Shown one piece after another: positions 16,147 through 24,959 of a stretch of 42,840 nucleotides of DNA. Where the stretch lies: assembly GCA_949296605.1 (NCBI GenBank), contig CASFPB010000012.1:1-42840 (forward strand), given 5' to 3'. The stretch is from an uncultured bacterium (GTDB lineage: Bacteria; Bacillota_I; Bacilli_A; RF39; UBA660). The position numbers were made by a program, and so were the translations under genes. A model generated the notes under the pieces. The model worked only from the letters and a program-made list of their open reading frames with translations. It did not search any database and was not told the origin of the DNA. The stretch's first letter is position 1, and each line of letters starts with the position of its first letter.

Positions 16147-18126
16147 TTGTATGAATTAGTTTTAAAAAACAATACTAATAATATGAAAAATGGTAAAAGA
16201 AAATATTATATTATAATATGTTTATTGTTTGGAATTTTAACTATAAGATTGTTTTTTATATATAGTAAATCTGTTTATTATGAAAATATTTTAGAAAAAA
16301 AGACAGTAATATATGTAAATGGAAGTAGTGCACCAAGGGGAAGAATATTAGATACTAATGGTAAAGTGTTGGTGGATAATGTTGGAGTAAAAACAATTTA
16401 TTATAATAAGTTAAAAGAAATTGATAAAAATGAAGAAATTGAAATATCATATAAATTAGCGAATATTTTAACAATAAAAGAAGCAAATAATGAAGAATTA
16501 AAAGAATTTTGGCTAGTATTAAATAATAATGGTAAGGAATTGATAACTGATGATGAATATGAACTTTTAAATGAAAGAAAGATAACAAATTATGAATTAG
16601 AAAATAAAAAAAGAGAAAGAATAACTGATGAAATGTTAGAAAACTTTAATTATATAGATAAAAAAGCTGCTTATATATATAATTTAATGAATGAAGGTTA
16701 TAATTATAGTAAAAAAGAAATTTTAAAAAATGTAGCTGAAGAAGAATATGCAAAAGTTATTGAAAGTAATATACCTGGAGTTACCGGAGAGTTATCATGG
16801 GAAAGAAAATATTTATATGAAGATACTTTAAAAAATATATTAGGAAGAGTAGGAAGTATACCTAAGGAATTAAAAAATGAATATTTAAATAATGGTTATG
16901 AACTTACAGATGTAGTAGGATTAAGTTATTTAGAATACCAATATGAAGAATATTTAAAAGGAACAAAAGCTAAATATTTAGTTAATAATGATAATACTTT
17001 AACTATAATTAATGAAGAAAAAAGAGGAAATGATTTAGTATTATCAATAGATATAGATATTCAATTAAAGGTTGAAGAAATACTAAAAGATAAAATATTA
17101 TTAGGAAAAAAATATCCAAATACAGACTATTATAAAGATAGTTATGCATTAGTAAGTAATCCAAATACCGGTAATATTATTGCCATTGCTGGAATTAGAC
17201 ATAATAGCGATGATTCATGGAGTGACATAAGTTTAAATAATATAAATAAATCATTTACTGTTGGTTCAGTAGTAAAAGCTGCAACAATTGCAGTGGGTTA
17301 TGATTACAATTTAATTGAAATGGGAAAATATATAAATGATGGATGTGTAAAATTATATTTAGTTCCTCAAAAGTGTAGTTTTAAAAAATTAGGAAAAATA
17401 AATGATTTAACTGCCTTAGCTATGTCATCTAATTATTATCAATATTTAATCGCTATTGGTATTACGGGAAATACATATAAACCGAATGTTAAACTAAATG
17501 CTAATGAAACGCATTTTGAAATATATAGAGATATGTTAGCAAGTTTTGGTTTAGGAGTAAAAACAGAAATTGATTTACCTAATGAATCAGTTGGAATTAT
17601 TGGATCAACTGTTGCTGATGATTTATTATTAAATTTAGCAATTGGACAATATGATACATATACACCAGTTGAGGTTTTACAATATATTAATAGCGTTGCA
17701 ACTGGTAATAGAATATCACTTTCTTTAATGAAAGAAATAAAAGATAATGATAATATTATTTTAAAAAATGAAGTTAATGTTTTAAATAAAGTTGCGTTAG
17801 CTGATGTATATTTAAATAGAATAAGAGAAGGATTAAAATTAGTATTAAGTGAAGGAACAGGAAAAATATATGTTAATAAAGAAATTAATGCAGCTGGTAA
17901 AACTGGAACTAGTGAATCATTTTATGATTCTGATAATGATGGAGTAGTAGATGTATCAACTATTTCATCAACTTTTGCAGGATATTTTCCAGCAGATAAC
18001 CCCAAATATAGTGTAGTAGTAATAACACCTAATATATCCCATAACAATGGTTCTAATGATACAATGTATTATGGTGCTAGTAAAATAACAAAAGATATAA
18101 CTAATTATTTAAGTGAAAACTATTAG
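16147..18126 (+). CDS. Class B penicillin-binding protein (transpeptidase)
   Basis: A peptidoglycan DD-transpeptidase of about 659 residues. One N-terminal membrane helix (about 20-38), a PBP dimer domain starting with SSAPRGRILDTNGKVL (60-75) and a C-terminal transpeptidase domain with the three active-site motifs S374-V-V-K377, S427-S-N429 and K585-T-G587. No glycosyltransferase domain, so class B (PBP2b/SpoVD/PBP3-like); PASTA domains are absent. The start is uncertain: a TTG at 16147 gives the longest frame, an ATG at 16183 is just before the basic NGKRK stretch, and neither has a clear RBS. The intergenic space to the divergent DUF2624 gene is only ~17 bp, so regulatory sites must overlap the coding ends. 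Confidence 0.9.
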   Translation: MYELVLKNNTNNMKNGKRKYYIIICLLFGILTIRLFFIYSKSVYYENILEKKTVIYVNGSSAPRGRILDTNGKVLVDNVGVKTIYYNKLKEIDKNEEIEISYKLANILTIKEANNEELKEFWLVLNNNGKELITDDEYELLNERKITNYELENKKRERITDEMLENFNYIDKKAAYIYNLMNEGYNYSKKEILKNVAEEEYAKVIESNIPGVTGELSWERKYLYEDTLKNILGRVGSIPKELKNEYLNNGYELTDVVGLSYLEYQYEEYLKGTKAKYLVNNDNTLTIINEEKRGNDLVLSIDIDIQLKVEEILKDKILLGKKYPNTDYYKDSYALVSNPNTGNIIAIAGIRHNSDDSWSDISLNNINKSFTVGSVVKAATIAVGYDYNLIEMGKYINDGCVKLYLVPQKCSFKKLGKINDLTALAMSSNYYQYLIAIGITGNTYKPNVKLNANETHFEIYRDMLASFGLGVKTEIDLPNESVGIIGSTVADDLLLNLAIGQYDTYTPVEVLQYINSVATGNRISLSLMKEIKDNDNIILKNEVNVLNKVALADVYLNRIREGLKLVLSEGTGKIYVNKEINAAGKTGTSESFYDSDNDGVVDVSTISSTFAGYFPADNPKYSVVVITPNISHNNGSNDTMYYGASKITKDITNYLSENY

Positions 18127-18155
18127 GAAAATACTATAAAATTTAACTATTTTTA

Positions 18156-18183
18156 TTGAAAATTATAAAAATTTTGATATAAT
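18156..18183 (+). promoter_or_regulatory. Promoter of rpmG-efp
   Basis: TTGAAA (18156-18161) and TATAAT (18178-18183) with a 16-bp spacer, 33 bp upstream of the bL33 start codon. Confidence 0.7.
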
Positions 18184-18215
18184 TATAGAGAACTTGTTAG
18201 TAAGGAGGGAATTTT

Positions 18216-18380
18216 ATGGCAAAAAAAGAAAATCGTAGTGAAGTAACTATGAGATGCTCTGTTTGTGGTTTTCAATTACGCCCTGTTAGTAAAAATAAAA
18301 AAAATACTCCGGATCGTCTTGAAATAAATAGATACTGTCCAAAATGTAGAAAGACTCAAATTGCAAAAGAAAAAAAATAA
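18216..18380 (+). CDS. rpmG: 50S ribosomal protein bL33
   Basis: A 54-residue ribosomal protein reading MAKKENRSEVTMRCSVCGF and ending RKTQIAKEKK. It is the zinc-binding (C+) form with two CxxC knuckles, C14-x2-C17 and C41-x2-C44. TAAGGAGGG (18201-18209) is a near-perfect RBS. It is co-directional with efp, 20 bp upstream of it, and has its own promoter. Bacilli often carry a second zinc-free bL33 expressed at low zinc; none is in this window. Confidence 0.95.
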   Translation: MAKKENRSEVTMRCSVCGFQLRPVSKNKKNTPDRLEINRYCPKCRKTQIAKEKK

Positions 18381-18400
18381 AGAAAGAGTGAGTGAGTTTA

Positions 18401-18961
18401 ATGGATATAAATATAAATGATATTAAAAATGGTATGACCATTATTATGGATGGAAATCTATATACAATAGTAGAATTTCAACATGTTAAACCAGGTAAAG
18501 GACCGGCTTTTGTAAGAATTAAAAGAAGAAATTTAAGAACAGGTGCTGTAACAGAAGATACATTTAATACAAATATTAAAATAACTAAGGCTCATATTGA
18601 AAAAGTAAAAGCTCAATATTTATATAAAATGGGCGATTCCTTAGTATTTATGAATTCTACAACATATGAACAAATTGAAATACCAGAATCTATTTTAAAA
18701 GATAGTATTGCTTTTATAAAAGAAGGTCTTGAAATAGATATAGATTTTTATGAAGGAGAAATAATAGGTATTACATTACCAGAAAAAATAGAATTTGAAG
18801 TTATTGAAACAGAACCAGCAGTAAAAGGTAATACTGCTACTAATGCAAGTAAAGATGCTAAAATAGAAACAGGTTATACTGTAAAAGTTCCTTTATTTAT
18901 AAATGAAGGCGAAAAAATAATTATTTCTACAAAAGATGGAAAATATTCAGGAAGAGCATAA
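18401..18961 (+). CDS. efp: Translation elongation factor P
   Basis: A 186-residue EF-P, which relieves ribosome stalling at polyproline. The N-terminal KOW-like domain carries the loop HVKPGKGPAF with K33 at the tip position that is post-translationally modified in other bacteria; two OB domains follow, ending with KIISTKDGKYSGRA-type signature TKDGKYSGRA. The start is the ATG at 18401 (family N-terminus MxxxNDIKxG), not the GTG at 18392. The presence of Lys at the tip with no modification gene nearby leaves the modification type open. The stop codon lies in the loop of its terminator. Confidence 0.95.
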   Translation: MDININDIKNGMTIIMDGNLYTIVEFQHVKPGKGPAFVRIKRRNLRTGAVTEDTFNTNIKITKAHIEKVKAQYLYKMGDSLVFMNSTTYEQIEIPESILKDSIAFIKEGLEIDIDFYEGEIIGITLPEKIEFEVIETEPAVKGNTATNASKDAKIETGYTVKVPLFINEGEKIIISTKDGKYSGRA

Positions 18962-18977
18962 TATGTTCTTTTTTTAT
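18953..18977 (+). terminator. Terminator overlapping the efp stop codon
   Basis: A 7-bp stem (18953-18959 with 18963-18969, one G-U) with the TAA stop (18959-18961) at the loop, followed by seven T. It is also the convergent boundary with the minus-strand gene ending at 18974. Confidence 0.65.
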
Positions 18978-19846
18978 TGCATAATAGTTAATTTTTGAAT
19001 GTGCATAGAAATATCAATATTTGAAATAAAATCTTTAATTGAGTTTTTAATCTCTATATCAATATCTATACTTTCAATTACATTATTTAAATTATTTAAT
19101 AAAGCATTATTATAATAAGTTAATATTTTCATATATAATATTAGGTGTAGTAACTCTAATATAGATAACTTATTTTTTTTTATATATATTTTAATTTGTT
19201 CAAATTTTACTTGTGCGATTGAAGAAATTTCAGTAAAACCTTTTATATTTGATTTTAAACAATCTAATGTAGAAATTAATTCACCAGGAATATTTAAACT
19301 ATTATTTAATAAATAGTTTTCAACATATGGAAACATAAATGAAAATGTAAATTTCATATTTATAAAACTGCTTTTTGGAATAATTGATGAATATTTTTGA
19401 ATAAATAATTCAAATAAAATAAGCGTCAATATTAGATTTTCAAAATGAAATTGAGAATATATTTCAAATTTGCTTGATATACTAAACATTTGAGGGGATT
19501 TAGATTTTAAAAATTCTGTAATTAATTCATTTAATTTTAATGATATTCTTGTATATATTTGATTATTCTCACTTTTTGTCAATGTAAAATCATTACTTAC
19601 ATTATTAAAATATTCTAATTTTTTTAATAATGCTAATATTAAATCTTTATCATTAGCTAATTTTAGATAATATGAATTTTCATTATCAATGGCTTCTTTT
19701 AATTTCTCTATTTGAGAAGCTATTGCTTGATGATTACTAGATAGTTCTAAATGCTCTAATTCTTTATAATTATTAAGTGTATCATTTGCTAGTGCTACTA
19801 ATTTTTTTAAGACGTTATTTTGATAAAAAATTAAATTTTCATTCAT
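18974..19846 (-). CDS. Hypothetical helical protein
   Basis: A 290-residue protein I do not recognise. It has no signal peptide or convincing membrane helix, although residues ~140-165 are hydrophobic (ENLILTLILFELFI). The composition (Asn, Leu, Ile, Ser, Lys-rich, many predicted helices; an N-terminal coiled-coil-like stretch at ~10-70) suggests an all-alpha soluble or peripheral protein. The ATG at 19846 is set by GAGGGAG just upstream on the minus strand; the upstream GTG/ATG extension has no RBS. It converges with efp. The minus-strand membrane protein gene upstream is separated by a terminator, so it is its own unit. Confidence 0.7.
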   Translation of the reverse strand: MNENLIFYQNNVLKKLVALANDTLNNYKELEHLELSSNHQAIASQIEKLKEAIDNENSYYLKLANDKDLILALLKKLEYFNNVSNDFTLTKSENNQIYTRISLKLNELITEFLKSKSPQMFSISSKFEIYSQFHFENLILTLILFELFIQKYSSIIPKSSFINMKFTFSFMFPYVENYLLNNSLNIPGELISTLDCLKSNIKGFTEISSIAQVKFEQIKIYIKKNKLSILELLHLILYMKILTYYNNALLNNLNNVIESIDIDIEIKNSIKDFISNIDISMHIQKLTIMQ

Positions 19847-19899
19847 AATAATTACTCCCTCAATTTGTATTAGATATTTTAACATAATACGTAATTTAT

Positions 19900-19928
19900 A
19901 GCAAAAAAAAAGCTATTTTTTAGCTTTC
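19900..19928 (-). terminator. Minus-strand terminator of the membrane protein gene
   Basis: On the minus strand a 7-bp stem (19921-19927 with 19908-19914) precedes a run of T (complement of the A-run at 19903-19910). The stem begins inside the stop region of the gene ending at 19920. Confidence 0.75.
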
Positions 19929-20366
19929 TTTTGATTCATTATGTTTTATATTTTTTTCTTTTTCTTTTGTAGTATTATCACTAATTACTTTTGTATTTTT
20001 CCATATCATAACTAATATTAATGATGCTTCATAAATAATTCTTATTGCTACTGGACCAATAATAAGGACTAATAGGAAAGTTATAAAGTTAATTGTGATA
20101 AAGTTGAATGAAAATAATATTATAAATATTGTTCCAATTAAATAAAATATTTTTAAAATTGGTTCAATTAACATTATTTTAAAATCAAGAAGATCTTTTA
20201 ATTTTTTTAAATTATCACTTAATTTATTATTTGCTTTAATAAATAAAAAATATACTAAAATTCCTCCAATAATAGATAATATGAATGCTACAATTGTCCA
20301 AATAGCCATTCCTTGTAATGAATTTGAAACGCCATAAATGTCATTATAGCCATAACCATAGTTCAT
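19920..20366 (-). CDS. Hypothetical membrane protein
   Basis: A 148-residue protein with a Tyr/Gly-rich N-terminus (MNYGYGYNDIYG), one membrane helix at about 21-45, a short basic linker with a helical KLSDNLKKLKDLLDFK segment, then two or three more hydrophobic helices (about 68-90, 92-120), and a polar Lys/Glu tail. It resembles small DUF4282-type membrane proteins in size and layout, but I cannot assign a family. AGGAG lies 6-8 nt upstream of the ATG. A promoter at 20390-20418 drives it. Confidence 0.72.
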   Translation of the reverse strand: MNYGYGYNDIYGVSNSLQGMAIWTIVAFILSIIGGILVYFLFIKANNKLSDNLKKLKDLLDFKIMLIEPILKIFYLIGTIFIILFSFNFITINFITFLLVLIIGPVAIRIIYEASLILVMIWKNTKVISDNTTKEKEKNIKHNESKES

Positions 20367-20389
20367 TCTAACAACTCCTTTCTAAAATT

Positions 20390-20418
20390 ATATTATCATT
20401 TTAGTTAATTTTTTACAA
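20390..20418 (-). promoter_or_regulatory. Minus-strand promoter of the membrane protein gene
   Basis: On the minus strand TTGTAA (20418-20413), 17-bp spacer, and an extended -10 TGaTAATAT (20395-20390). It abuts the tRNA-Arg terminator. Confidence 0.6.
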
Positions 20419-20446
20419 TAAAAAACTACTAAAAATTAGTAGTTAA
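20418..20446 (-). terminator. Minus-strand terminator after tRNA-Arg
   Basis: On the minus strand an 8-bp stem (20444-20437 with 20431-20424) is followed by a T-run (complement of A's at 20420-20425). Confidence 0.7.
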
Positions 20447-20456
20447 AGTCAATAAT

Positions 20457-20533
20457 TGGTGTCCTCGAAGCGATTCGAACGCTTGACCGTACGCTTAGAA
20501 GGCGTATGCTCTATCCAGCTGAGCTACGAGGAC
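20457..20533 (-). tRNA. tRNA-Arg (anticodon UCU), CCA encoded
   Basis: Read on the minus strand, the acceptor GTCCTCG pairs with CGAGGAC, the D arm carries GCTCAGCTGGATAGAGC, the anticodon loop is CTTCTAA giving UCU (Arg AGA/AGG codons), and the T arm has GTTCGAATC. The discriminator is A and CCA is genomically encoded at 20459-20457. It reads the AGA codon that dominates arginine use in these genes. A strong promoter (20543-20571) and a terminator flank it. Confidence 0.97.
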
Positions 20534-20542
20534 ATCAATTAG

Positions 20543-20571
20543 ATTATAGTATATTAAACTTTTTTTTTCAA
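20543..20571 (-). promoter_or_regulatory. Promoter of tRNA-Arg
   Basis: On the minus strand TTGAAA (20571-20566), a 17-bp spacer and a perfect TATAAT (20548-20543), 10 bp upstream of the mature tRNA 5' end. Confidence 0.8.
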
Positions 20572-20661
20572 GCAAAAATAAAAAAAATTGTATAAAAATA
20601 TATAAATATTTAATTTTCTAATATAATTTGAAAATTATTTAATATTATTTAGTCTTTCGAC

Positions 20662-20684
20662 ATATTATTTATTATAAATAATAT
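20662..20684. promoter_or_regulatory. Perfect 10-bp inverted repeat upstream of spoIIP
   Basis: The arms 20662-20671 and 20675-20684 are perfect reverse complements around a 3-nt centre, about 20 bp before the spoIIP start. It could be an operator or a weak hairpin, but the sequence is pure A/T so chance cannot be excluded. Confidence 0.3.
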
Positions 20685-20704
20685 ATTATATATATGTGAT
20701 AAAA

Positions 20705-21652
20705 ATGAAAGCAAAGTTTAAACCAAGGAAAAAGTTTTCAAAAATTATTTTTAAAATTATTTTATGTTCATTAATTTTAATCTGGGCATTTGTTTTATTT
20801 TTTAAAATATTTTATGACAGCATAAAATTGAATGTTAATAATAATACTTTTATGTCTTATTTGGTAAATGATAGTTTTAGTAATTATGATTTAAAGGATA
20901 TAACTAATTTATCAAGTACAGAGTTTTTGCTTAAATATTCATTTGGTATTAAAAATTTTAATTCTGGATTAAATGATGTTCAGTTAGAACTTCCTATTAA
21001 TTCTACAATTGATGATAATGAAAAAGAAAATAATAGTGATCCTTATGTATATATTTTTAATAGTCATCAATCTGAAAATTATCGTAGTAATTTGTCTGAA
21101 GATTTTAATATTAATAATACTGTGTATTTAGCTAGTCATATTTTAAAAGAATATTTAGAAGATTTAGGCATCTCTGTTGTTGTTGAAGAAAATAGTATAG
21201 TAGATGTTTTAAATACAAATGGTTGGAAATATGCAAGCAGTTATAAAGCTAGTAGGATTTTACTTGAACAGGCAATTTTAGATTATCCATCATTGTGTTT
21301 TTTTATAGATTTACATAGAGATTCTGCTAGTTATGAGGCAACTACTGTGGAATTAGAAGGAAAAAAGTATGCTAAAATAATGTTTGTTGTAGGTAAAGAA
21401 CATGATGGATATGAGAAAAATTTAGAATTAGCAAATGCATTAAATGAAAAAATAAAAGCTATTTCTCCTTCACTTAGTAGAGGTGTTTTGCAAAAAGAAG
21501 GAAAAGGGGTCAATGGAATTTATAATCAAGATTTTAGTCCTAACACGATACTTATTGAGGTTGGAGGACAATATAATTATGTTGAAGAAGTAAACAATAT
21601 TTTAAAATTGTTTGCAGATGTATTGTATGAATATTTTGAGGAAAATAAATGA
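20705..21652 (+). CDS. spoIIP: Stage II sporulation protein P-like amidase/endopeptidase
   Basis: A 315-residue SpoIIP family protein. SpoIIP cleaves peptidoglycan stem peptides (amidase and endopeptidase) and in Bacillus acts with SpoIID and SpoIIM in septal thinning and engulfment. One N-terminal membrane helix (about residues 13-35), then an extracellular domain with YIFNSHQSENY (metal-ligand H and E near 121 and 124), IDLHRDS (H near 204) and ILIEVGGQ (catalytic-type E near 285). I prefer the ATG at 20705 over the GTG at 20696, which seems part of a weak GTGA RBS. Its TGA overlaps the yqxA ATG (ATGA). The spoIIP-yqxA-lepA order is that of Bacillus. Whether this organism sporulates cannot be decided here. 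Confidence 0.88.
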   Translation: MKAKFKPRKKFSKIIFKIILCSLILIWAFVLFFKIFYDSIKLNVNNNTFMSYLVNDSFSNYDLKDITNLSSTEFLLKYSFGIKNFNSGLNDVQLELPINSTIDDNEKENNSDPYVYIFNSHQSENYRSNLSEDFNINNTVYLASHILKEYLEDLGISVVVEENSIVDVLNTNGWKYASSYKASRILLEQAILDYPSLCFFIDLHRDSASYEATTVELEGKKYAKIMFVVGKEHDGYEKNLELANALNEKIKAISPSLSRGVLQKEGKGVNGIYNQDFSPNTILIEVGGQYNYVEEVNNILKLFADVLYEYFEENK

Positions 21653-21969
21653 AAAAGAAAAATTGGTTTTTAAGATTGTTATTTATTTCATTTTTAATAT
21701 TTTTAGGGTTATATATAGCTTCAATTAGTGGTTATTATGAAGCTCAAGTAAGCGATAAAGTAGCATTAACAAATGATGCAATAAAAGATTTTGAACAAGA
21801 TGTTTTAGAAGGTAAAGAAGTAGATATAAATACTTACATAAAAGAAGAAAATAAGGATTATTCTAATAAAATGACTGATTTAGGAGATAAAATTACGGAA
21901 TCTGTTCAAACTTTTTTAACTAATGGTTTTGGTGGAATTTGGGATGCACTAAAAGTTTTGTTTTTTTAA
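21649..21969 (+). CDS. yqxA: YqxA-like membrane protein
   Basis: A 106-residue protein with one N-terminal membrane helix (about 7-26), an acidic linker and a C-terminal amphipathic segment (DKITESVQTFLTNGFGG) ending in a hydrophobic tail. This layout and the position between spoIIP and lepA match the YqxA/DUF3679 family of Bacillus. Function is unknown. It overlaps spoIIP by 4 bp (ATGA) with GAGGA as RBS, so the two are translationally coupled. The TATAAT at 21980-21985 shortly after its stop may give lepA an extra promoter. Confidence 0.7.
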   Translation: MKKKNWFLRLLFISFLIFLGLYIASISGYYEAQVSDKVALTNDAIKDFEQDVLEGKEVDINTYIKEENKDYSNKMTDLGDKITESVQTFLTNGFGGIWDALKVLFF

Positions 21970-22002
21970 CAGTTTGTTGTATAATATTACCAGGTGTTGC
22001 TT

Positions 22003-23784
22003 ATGAGGGATGCAAAAATTAGAAATTTTTCCATTATTGCCCATATCGATCATGGTAAAAGCACGTTAGCTGATAGATTATTAGAGATAACTGGGGCAGT
22101 TTCTAAAAGAGAAATGAAAGATCAACTTTTAGATAGTATGGATTTGGAAAGAGAAAGAGGCATTACTATTAAACTTAATGCTGTAAAACTTGATTATAAT
22201 GGTTATATTATTAATCTAATTGACACACCTGGTCATGTTGATTTTTCATATGAAGTTAGTAGAAGCTTAGCTGCTTGTGAAGGAGCAGTTTTAGTTGTTG
22301 ACGCTGCACAAGGTATTGAAGCACAAACGTTAGCAAATTTATATTTAGCAATGGAAAATGATTTAGTTATCATTCCTGTTATTAATAAAATTGATTTACC
22401 TAATGCCAACATTCCTAAAGTTAAAAAAGAATTAATGGATGTTTTGGGCTTTAAAGAAGATGAAATTATTTTGTGTAGTGCTAAAACTGGAGAAGGGGTA
22501 TCATCTATTTTAGATGCTGTAATAGAAAGAATTAAGCCTCCGATTATTAATGAAGATAAAAAAACTAGAGCATTAATATTTGATTCGCATTTTGATTCTT
22601 ATCGAGGAGTTATTTTATTAGTAAAAATTGTTGATGGTAAAATTAAAGTTGGAGATAAAATTAAAATGATGGCAACTAATAGTGTTTTTGAAGTAGTTGA
22701 ATTAGGCGTTTATACTCCAAATGAAGTTAAATATAAAGAACTTTGCAGTGGTGAAGTTGGCTATATTGCTGCTTCTATCAAAGATATTAGTTCTGTTTCT
22801 GTTGGTGATACTGTAACTGTTATTGGTAATGAAGCTGATTTGCCTTTAGAAGGTTATAAGGAAATGAAACCTATGGTTTTTTCTGGAATATTTCCAACAG
22901 AATCTAATAAATATGAAGAATTAAAAGATGCTTTAAATAAACTTAAGTTAAATGATGCTGCATTGAGGTTTGAACCCGAAACTAGTGAAGCGTTAGGTTT
23001 TGGTTTTAGAATTGGTTTTTTAGGTCTTTTACATATGGATGTAATTATTACTCGTATAGAAAGAGAATTTAACATTGGCATTATTGCTACAAGTCCTAGC
23101 GTAATATATAAAGTTACTTTAACTGATGGAAGTTTAATTGAGGTTGATTCTCCAAATAAAATGCCTGATAAAGTAAAAATTGCAACAATTGAAGAACCAT
23201 ATATTTTTACTAATATTATTGCTCCATCAGAATATGTTGGTGCAATTATGGAACTTTGTCAAAATAAAAGAGGTATTTATAAATCTATTGATTATATTGA
23301 TGCTACAAGAATAAATGTGCATTATGAAATACCATTGTCTGAAATTGTTTATGATTTTTATGATAAATTAAAAAGCACAACAAAGGGATATGCATCTTTT
23401 GATTATGAACTTTGTGGATATAAACCTAGTAATTTAGTTAAAATGGATATTTTATTAAATGGTGAGGCAGTAGATGCTTTAAGTGTAATTGTTCATAAAG
23501 ATTTTGCTTATTCTAAAGGCAGAGCTATTGTTACAAAGTTAAGAGAGTTAATTCCTAGACAAATGTTTCAAATACCTATTCAAGCAAGTATAGGTTCAAA
23601 AGTAATTGCTCGAGAAAATATTAGTGCTATGCGAAAAAATGTATTAGCAAAATGTTATGGTGGAGATGTTTCACGTAAAAGAAAATTATTAGAAAAACAA
23701 AAGGTAGGTAAAAAACGGATGAAAATGGTAGGAGCAGTCGAAGTTCCTCAAGAAGCATTTTTAGCTGTTTTAGGTGGTGAATAA
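22003..23784 (+). CDS. lepA: Elongation factor 4 (LepA)
   Basis: A 593-residue translational GTPase, the back-translocating EF4. GTPase motifs: G1 AHIDHGKST (13-21), the G2 ITIK segment in ERGITIK, G3 DTPGHVDF, G4 NKIDLP and G5 CSAKTGEG. Domain order is that of LepA with the unique C-terminal domain ending in KKRMK and EAFLAVL. The ATG at 22003 is used with AGGTG at 21992-21996; the GTG at 21994 is inside that RBS. The next gene starts one base after the stop. Confidence 0.96.
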   Translation: MRDAKIRNFSIIAHIDHGKSTLADRLLEITGAVSKREMKDQLLDSMDLERERGITIKLNAVKLDYNGYIINLIDTPGHVDFSYEVSRSLAACEGAVLVVDAAQGIEAQTLANLYLAMENDLVIIPVINKIDLPNANIPKVKKELMDVLGFKEDEIILCSAKTGEGVSSILDAVIERIKPPIINEDKKTRALIFDSHFDSYRGVILLVKIVDGKIKVGDKIKMMATNSVFEVVELGVYTPNEVKYKELCSGEVGYIAASIKDISSVSVGDTVTVIGNEADLPLEGYKEMKPMVFSGIFPTESNKYEELKDALNKLKLNDAALRFEPETSEALGFGFRIGFLGLLHMDVIITRIEREFNIGIIATSPSVIYKVTLTDGSLIEVDSPNKMPDKVKIATIEEPYIFTNIIAPSEYVGAIMELCQNKRGIYKSIDYIDATRINVHYEIPLSEIVYDFYDKLKSTTKGYASFDYELCGYKPSNLVKMDILLNGEAVDALSVIVHKDFAYSKGRAIVTKLRELIPRQMFQIPIQASIGSKVIARENISAMRKNVLAKCYGGDVSRKRKLLEKQKVGKKRMKMVGAVEVPQEAFLAVLGGE

Positions 23785-23785
23785 A

Positions 23786-24364
23786 ATGACAGAAATTGCA
23801 GAAAAGTTAGAAAAATTATTTCCAACTGAGGAAGTTAGAAAAAGATTTATTACAATGGCTATATTGGAATTTCAATTAAGTATGGACGATTTAGAATATT
23901 TATTAGGTATTGATAAAAAAACTTTATATGATGAATATGTATATGGTAATGGTAATATTGGTGAAATAGTTAAAAAAGAATTTGATTTTAATAGTGAGCT
24001 TCCAGGTGTTGCAAAAGAAAGATTTATTACTTATTTTAATAGATTATTAAGAGCAATAAAATATGGTAATGAAAAACTTGCTAAAAGTATTTTAGAAGAA
24101 TTATATGATAGAGAAATAGTAAGGTTTAAACGAAATCACGAATTTGGTGAACGTATTAGTGACGAAGAAATATTAGCAATGGTTAGATATCAAATAAAAT
24201 ATTTATTATCTAATAATCAATTGGGAAAAATCTTAAATATAAGTAAAAGAAATTATTCTGCGCGTTTACAAAAATTATTGCCTAATTATCCAGATTTACA
24301 AAAAAAGCATGATTTATTAACAAATATGTTAGAAGATAAATTTTTTGATAGTTTAAGAAAGTAA
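23786..24364 (+). CDS. Unknown protein A, tandem paralogue between lepA and hemW
   Basis: A 192-residue soluble protein I do not recognise. It is clearly paralogous to the next gene: shared blocks include FQLSMDDLEYLLGIDKKTLY (about 28-47), RLLRAIKYGNEKL, DEEILAMVRYQIKY and ISKRNYSARLQKLLPNYPDLQ. Two segments look like helix-turn-helix units (about 30-52 and 147-170), so nucleic-acid binding is plausible. The GGTGGTGA of the lepA end serves as RBS and the ATG is one base past the lepA stop, so it is translationally linked to lepA. The GTG at 23774 is inside the RBS. HTH role is inference. Confidence 0.65.
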   Translation: MTEIAEKLEKLFPTEEVRKRFITMAILEFQLSMDDLEYLLGIDKKTLYDEYVYGNGNIGEIVKKEFDFNSELPGVAKERFITYFNRLLRAIKYGNEKLAKSILEELYDREIVRFKRNHEFGERISDEEILAMVRYQIKYLLSNNQLGKILNISKRNYSARLQKLLPNYPDLQKKHDLLTNMLEDKFFDSLRK

Positions 24365-24377
24365 GTAGAGAAAGCAT

Positions 24378-24959
24378 ATGTTAGAAATTAGTAAAAATTT
24401 AGAAATTATGTTTCCTAATGGACCAAAAAGAAAACAAATTGTTTCATTATGTGTTCTTACATTTCAATTAAGTCTTGAAACATTAGAGGAACTTTTAGGA
24501 ATTGATAAAGAAATACTTTATAATAACCTAGCTGTTGCAAATGGTAATTTAGGAAGTCATATTGATTTTATTTTTAAACATTATTGCGAAACTCAAGATG
24601 TTGCAAAAGCAAAATTTGTAAAATTTTATGAAAGATTATTAAGAGCATTTAGATATCGTAATAAAAAATTATTTATTGCTATTTTAAGTGAGATAGATGA
24701 CTCATGTGTAGTAAATTTGAAAAACAATCACAAATTAGGTTCAAGTTATACAGATGAAGAGATTTTAATGATTGTTAAATATCAAATAAAATATTCATTA
24801 ACTATACAAAGTTTACTTAATACGTTTCATATAAGTAAAAAAGTGTATAGTAGAAGATTAAAAGAAATATTACCTAATTATCCTGATTTACAAATGAAAT
24901 TTGAATTTTTGATGGATTTTTATAGAAAATCATCAAAGGATCAGTGGCAAAGATCATGA
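24378..24959 (+). CDS. Unknown protein B, tandem paralogue between lepA and hemW
   Basis: A 193-residue paralogue of the preceding gene, related along its full length (FQLSLETLEELLGIDKEILY, RLLRAFRYRNKKL, DEEILMIVKYQIKY, ISKKVYSRRLKEILPNYPDLQ). The same two helix-turn-helix-like regions are present, but the linker residues have diverged, suggesting specialisation after an older duplication rather than a recent copy. It begins 13 bp after the first copy with a weak AGAGAAAG RBS. Its TGA overlaps the likely hemW ATG (ATGA, 24956-24959). Confidence 0.65.
   Translation: MLEISKNLEIMFPNGPKRKQIVSLCVLTFQLSLETLEELLGIDKEILYNNLAVANGNLGSHIDFIFKHYCETQDVAKAKFVKFYERLLRAFRYRNKKLFIAILSEIDDSCVVNLKNNHKLGSSYTDEEILMIVKYQIKYSLTIQSLLNTFHISKKVYSRRLKEILPNYPDLQMKFEFLMDFYRKSSKDQWQRS

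Noticed and set aside
21650-21652. TGA read as tryptophan (Mycoplasma-type code)
   Set aside because: TGA ends spoIIP, unknown protein B, the UcpA-like gene and RhuM at positions agreeing with family lengths, and Trp is TGG in all conserved motifs.
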